From the NCBI GenBank assembly GCA_029777335.1, contig JAKOSN010000046.1:1-64000 (forward strand): a stretch of DNA of 64,000 nt, given 5' to 3'. This stretch comes from Planctomycetota bacterium (GTDB lineage: Bacteria > Planctomycetota > Planctomycetia > Gemmatales > Gemmataceae). Each line of letters starts with the position of its first letter. The stretch's first letter is position 1. This document shows, piece by piece, positions 62,149 to 64,000 of the stretch. Under the pieces are notes generated by a model. It ran no database searches, was not told the DNA's origin, and saw nothing but the letters and a program-made list of their open reading frames with translations. Both the position numbers and the translations under genes were made by a program.

Positions 62149-64000
62149 ATGCGCTGGTTGCTAGCGGTTCTGCTCCTTGGCGTGAGCGCGGGAATCCAGG
62201 CGGCCGAGACAAACTCACCCGTATTGATCGCGCGGCCCGAGGCGTTCTCGACGCTGGTGAATCCCCGCTGCTCCCATTGCCGAGATGAGGCGAAACGACG
62301 CGCCACCGACCTGCGCACCGACGACCGCGTGCTGTGCTGGATTCGCGGTTACTCGGACGGCGGCACCATTCCCCTTCGCTTCTTTCTCAATCGCTCCCGG
62401 GTGATCAGCGATACCTATGGCGTGTTTGTCTACGATCCCGATGCGGGCTATGCGCGCGGCTTTGCCCCTTCCCTCGATTTCACCTTTTACGGATGGCGAA
62501 ACGGGGTAATGGTAATGAAGCACAAGGACGGCACCCTCTTCTCCTGCCTGACGGGCGTTGCCTTTGCCGGGCCGCGCAAGGGTGAGCGCCTCAAGCCGGT
62601 GCCAACGCTCATGAGTGACTGGGGGGTCTGGCTGCGTCTTTATCCGCAGGCAGTCGCCTATCACATGTTTGACAAATATCAGCCGACAGAACTGCCGACC
62701 CGCATCCACCCCGATTCGCGCAAGAGTCGCGCTCCGGCAGACAAACGCCTCCCCGAGGACACCTCTGTTCTGGGCCTTCACCTTGAGGACCAGGCCCGCG
62801 CCTATCCGCTGGGTGCTGTCGAAAAAGCCGGTTTGCTCACCGAGCGGGTTGGGAAGGAAGAGGTGATCATTCTCTGGGATCCGACGACCCGTAGCGCCGC
62901 CGCCTACGAACCGCGGGCCACTCCGCCGAAGGAGAGTCGAGACGAACCGCGGCGCCTGACGCTGAAGGTCGAGCGCACCAAACCGGACGCCCCCTTCGTG
63001 GACCAGGAAACGGGCTCACGCTGGGACATTGCGGGGCGCGCCGTCGAGGGCAGGCTCAAGGGTTGGACGCTCACCTGGCGCGATGGCGTGCAGGTCAAGT
63101 GGTTCGCCTGGGCCGCCGAGTACCCTGCGACCACGCTTTATTCCGCGACATCCTCCTGTCACCAAAAGGAGGACAAGCCATCATCCCAGAGGAAGTCAGC
63201 GGAGAAAATTCGCGAGATTGCCGGGACCGCAGAGTTTTTGCGTGCGCTCCCCAAAAAGCACGCGCGCCTGCAGGACGTCGATCCCACCCGGCGCCAGGTG
63301 ACCTTGCGGATCGAGGGCGACAAGGCGGATACCACCTGGACGCTCCTCCCCGATGCGGAGGTGCGCATCGCCGGCTGGTGGGGACGATTCGAGCAACTCC
63401 CCCGGGGCGAGCGCGTCTGGGTGTGGTTCAAACTCAATCGCAAAAACAAACCTTCGGGGATCTTTTTCATCGGCGATGAGGTGAGCGAACAGGATCTGCA
63501 CGGCGCGGGGGTGACACTCCTTCGCCAGGACGGCCAAACCGTGAGCGTGCGCCCGGTTCGCGGGGAAACGCGCACTCTCAAGGTTGCCACGAAGGAGGTG
63601 TTCATGGGAACGAACCGGGTGGAACTCGCCCGGTTCAAGGCAGGTGACAAAATCTATGTGCAAACCAGGGATGGCGAGGTTCGGCTGCTCCTTGATGCCG
63701 CGGCGTTTGAGCATCGTCGCCAGCAGCAACGGAAACTGCTCAATCAGCGCTGGGAGCGGGAAGGATTGCCGGGGACGGTCACCATTCTGCATCTGACCGG
63801 TGAGATGGATTTCCTCCTGGATCACGAGGGAATACGCTGGGGGCGGTCGCTGCAAGCAGGTGACGAGGTGCAATTGCTCGCCGATCCGCCCATCAAGGCG
63901 GTGGTCAAGCAGGTGAATCCGTGGCGCGAACGCACCCTGCTTCGCTTGGTGGTCAAGGGAAGTGACCAGGCTGATCTCACCATTGGCGAGCGTCTCTCGC
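62149..64000 (+). CDS. DUF3179 domain protein with repeated beta domains, truncated at the window end
   Basis: At least 617 residues, open to the right edge. A signal peptide (RWLLAVLLLGVSAGIQA) is followed by Pro-Arg-CSHC, a CxxC pair at about 42-45. The DUF3179 part (about 60-335) has TLFSCLTGVAFAGPRKGERL, VLGLHLEDQARAYPLGAVEK, ILWDPTTRSAAAYEP and ETGSRWDIAGRAVEGRLKGW. Residues about 380 onward are tandem small beta domains (RQVTLRIEGDKADTTWTLLP, DLHGAGVTLLRQDGQTVSVR, DKIYVQTRDGEVRLLLD, EGLPGTVTILHLTGEMDFLL). GGAGG lies eight bases before the ATG. The function of DUF3179 is unknown; periplasmic, possibly redox-linked given CxxC. Confidence 0.88.
   Translation, partial: MRWLLAVLLLGVSAGIQAAETNSPVLIARPEAFSTLVNPRCSHCRDEAKRRATDLRTDDRVLCWIRGYSDGGTIPLRFFLNRSRVISDTYGVFVYDPDAGYARGFAPSLDFTFYGWRNGVMVMKHKDGTLFSCLTGVAFAGPRKGERLKPVPTLMSDWGVWLRLYPQAVAYHMFDKYQPTELPTRIHPDSRKSRAPADKRLPEDTSVLGLHLEDQARAYPLGAVEKAGLLTERVGKEEVIILWDPTTRSAAAYEPRATPPKESRDEPRRLTLKVERTKPDAPFVDQETGSRWDIAGRAVEGRLKGWTLTWRDGVQVKWFAWAAEYPATTLYSATSSCHQKEDKPSSQRKSAEKIREIAGTAEFLRALPKKHARLQDVDPTRRQVTLRIEGDKADTTWTLLPDAEVRIAGWWGRFEQLPRGERVWVWFKLNRKNKPSGIFFIGDEVSEQDLHGAGVTLLRQDGQTVSVRPVRGETRTLKVATKEVFMGTNRVELARFKAGDKIYVQTRDGEVRLLLDAAAFEHRRQQQRKLLNQRWEREGLPGTVTILHLTGEMDFLLDHEGIRWGRSLQAGDEVQLLADPPIKAVVKQVNPWRERTLLRLVVKGSDQADLTIGERLS

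Noticed and set aside
61875-62318. N-terminal extension of the ExbB-like frame
   Set aside because: The extra 148 codons have shadow-like composition, overlap the DUF3179 start, and a good Shine-Dalgarno supports ATG 61874.
1-64000. CRISPR arrays, tRNAs, insertion sequences, phage or integration sites
   Set aside because: All intergenic gaps were read; no repeated spacer pattern, no tRNA-like T-loop, no transposase or integrase motif was found.

Overview
The window looks like a chromosomal segment of a planctomycete (Planctomycetota, most likely Gemmatales/Gemmataceae-like). DNA is GC-rich with strong G/C bias at third codon positions. The gene content is diagnostic as a set: a DUF1549/DUF1553 protein next to a DUF1501 Tat protein and a WD40 protein, a MoxR-DUF58-BatA/VWA-DUF4175 run, giant PQQ-propeller and coiled-coil proteins, a DUF3179 protein, and cytochrome oxidase genes with hydrophilic insertions. 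I saw no rRNA, tRNA, CRISPR array, insertion sequence or phage gene, so the segment reads as core chromosome rather than an acquired island.

Layout. 1-19733 is all minus strand. It opens (reading right to left) with a cytochrome c oxidase operon: di-haem cytochrome c, subunits II and I, CtaA, CtaB, subunits III and IV, SCO1, a DUF420 protein, a CPMCKEA-type membrane protein and a Tat-exported protein. A hairpin terminator follows. Then come folD, an ATP-grasp/alpha-E fusion coupled to a transglutaminase, inorganic pyrophosphatase, a small lipoprotein, a family 2 glycosyltransferase, an MFS exporter and a frameshifted family 9 glycosyltransferase. 20163-47412 is plus strand: a 61-residue membrane protein, a 1450-residue PQQ/TPR protein, the MoxR-DUF58-BatA/VWA-DUF4175-Q/N-rich cluster with a Tat terpenoid-cyclase-fold protein and an NPCBM protein, aroC, and a DUF1549-DUF1501-WD40-kelch/FN3 cluster. 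47455-51520 holds a TlpA-like lipoprotein (minus), TraR/DksA, lspA and a 2[4Fe-4S] ferredoxin (plus), and a DUF2203 protein (minus). 51805-55891 holds an M50 metalloprotease and an mlaE-mlaF-mlaD lipid transport operon (plus). 56008-61874 (minus) is an ExbB/MotA-like channel gene followed by two anchored partner proteins that share an unnamed C-terminal domain, then a small exported protein. The right edge is a truncated DUF3179 gene (plus).

Most promising for an undescribed system: (1) the ion-motor-like cluster 56834-61874, an ExbB/TolQ-type channel with a long cytoplasmic tail plus two single-TM partners, one with a roughly 1 kb glycine-rich linker, lacking OmpA, TonB or any recognised Zorya/gliding component; and (2) the 24811-39771 MoxR/VWA cell-envelope cluster, with a 1716-residue fusion of two BatA/VWA proteins and a 1376-residue coiled-coil membrane protein. 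Functional statements rest on recognised motifs and family knowledge; no database search was run.
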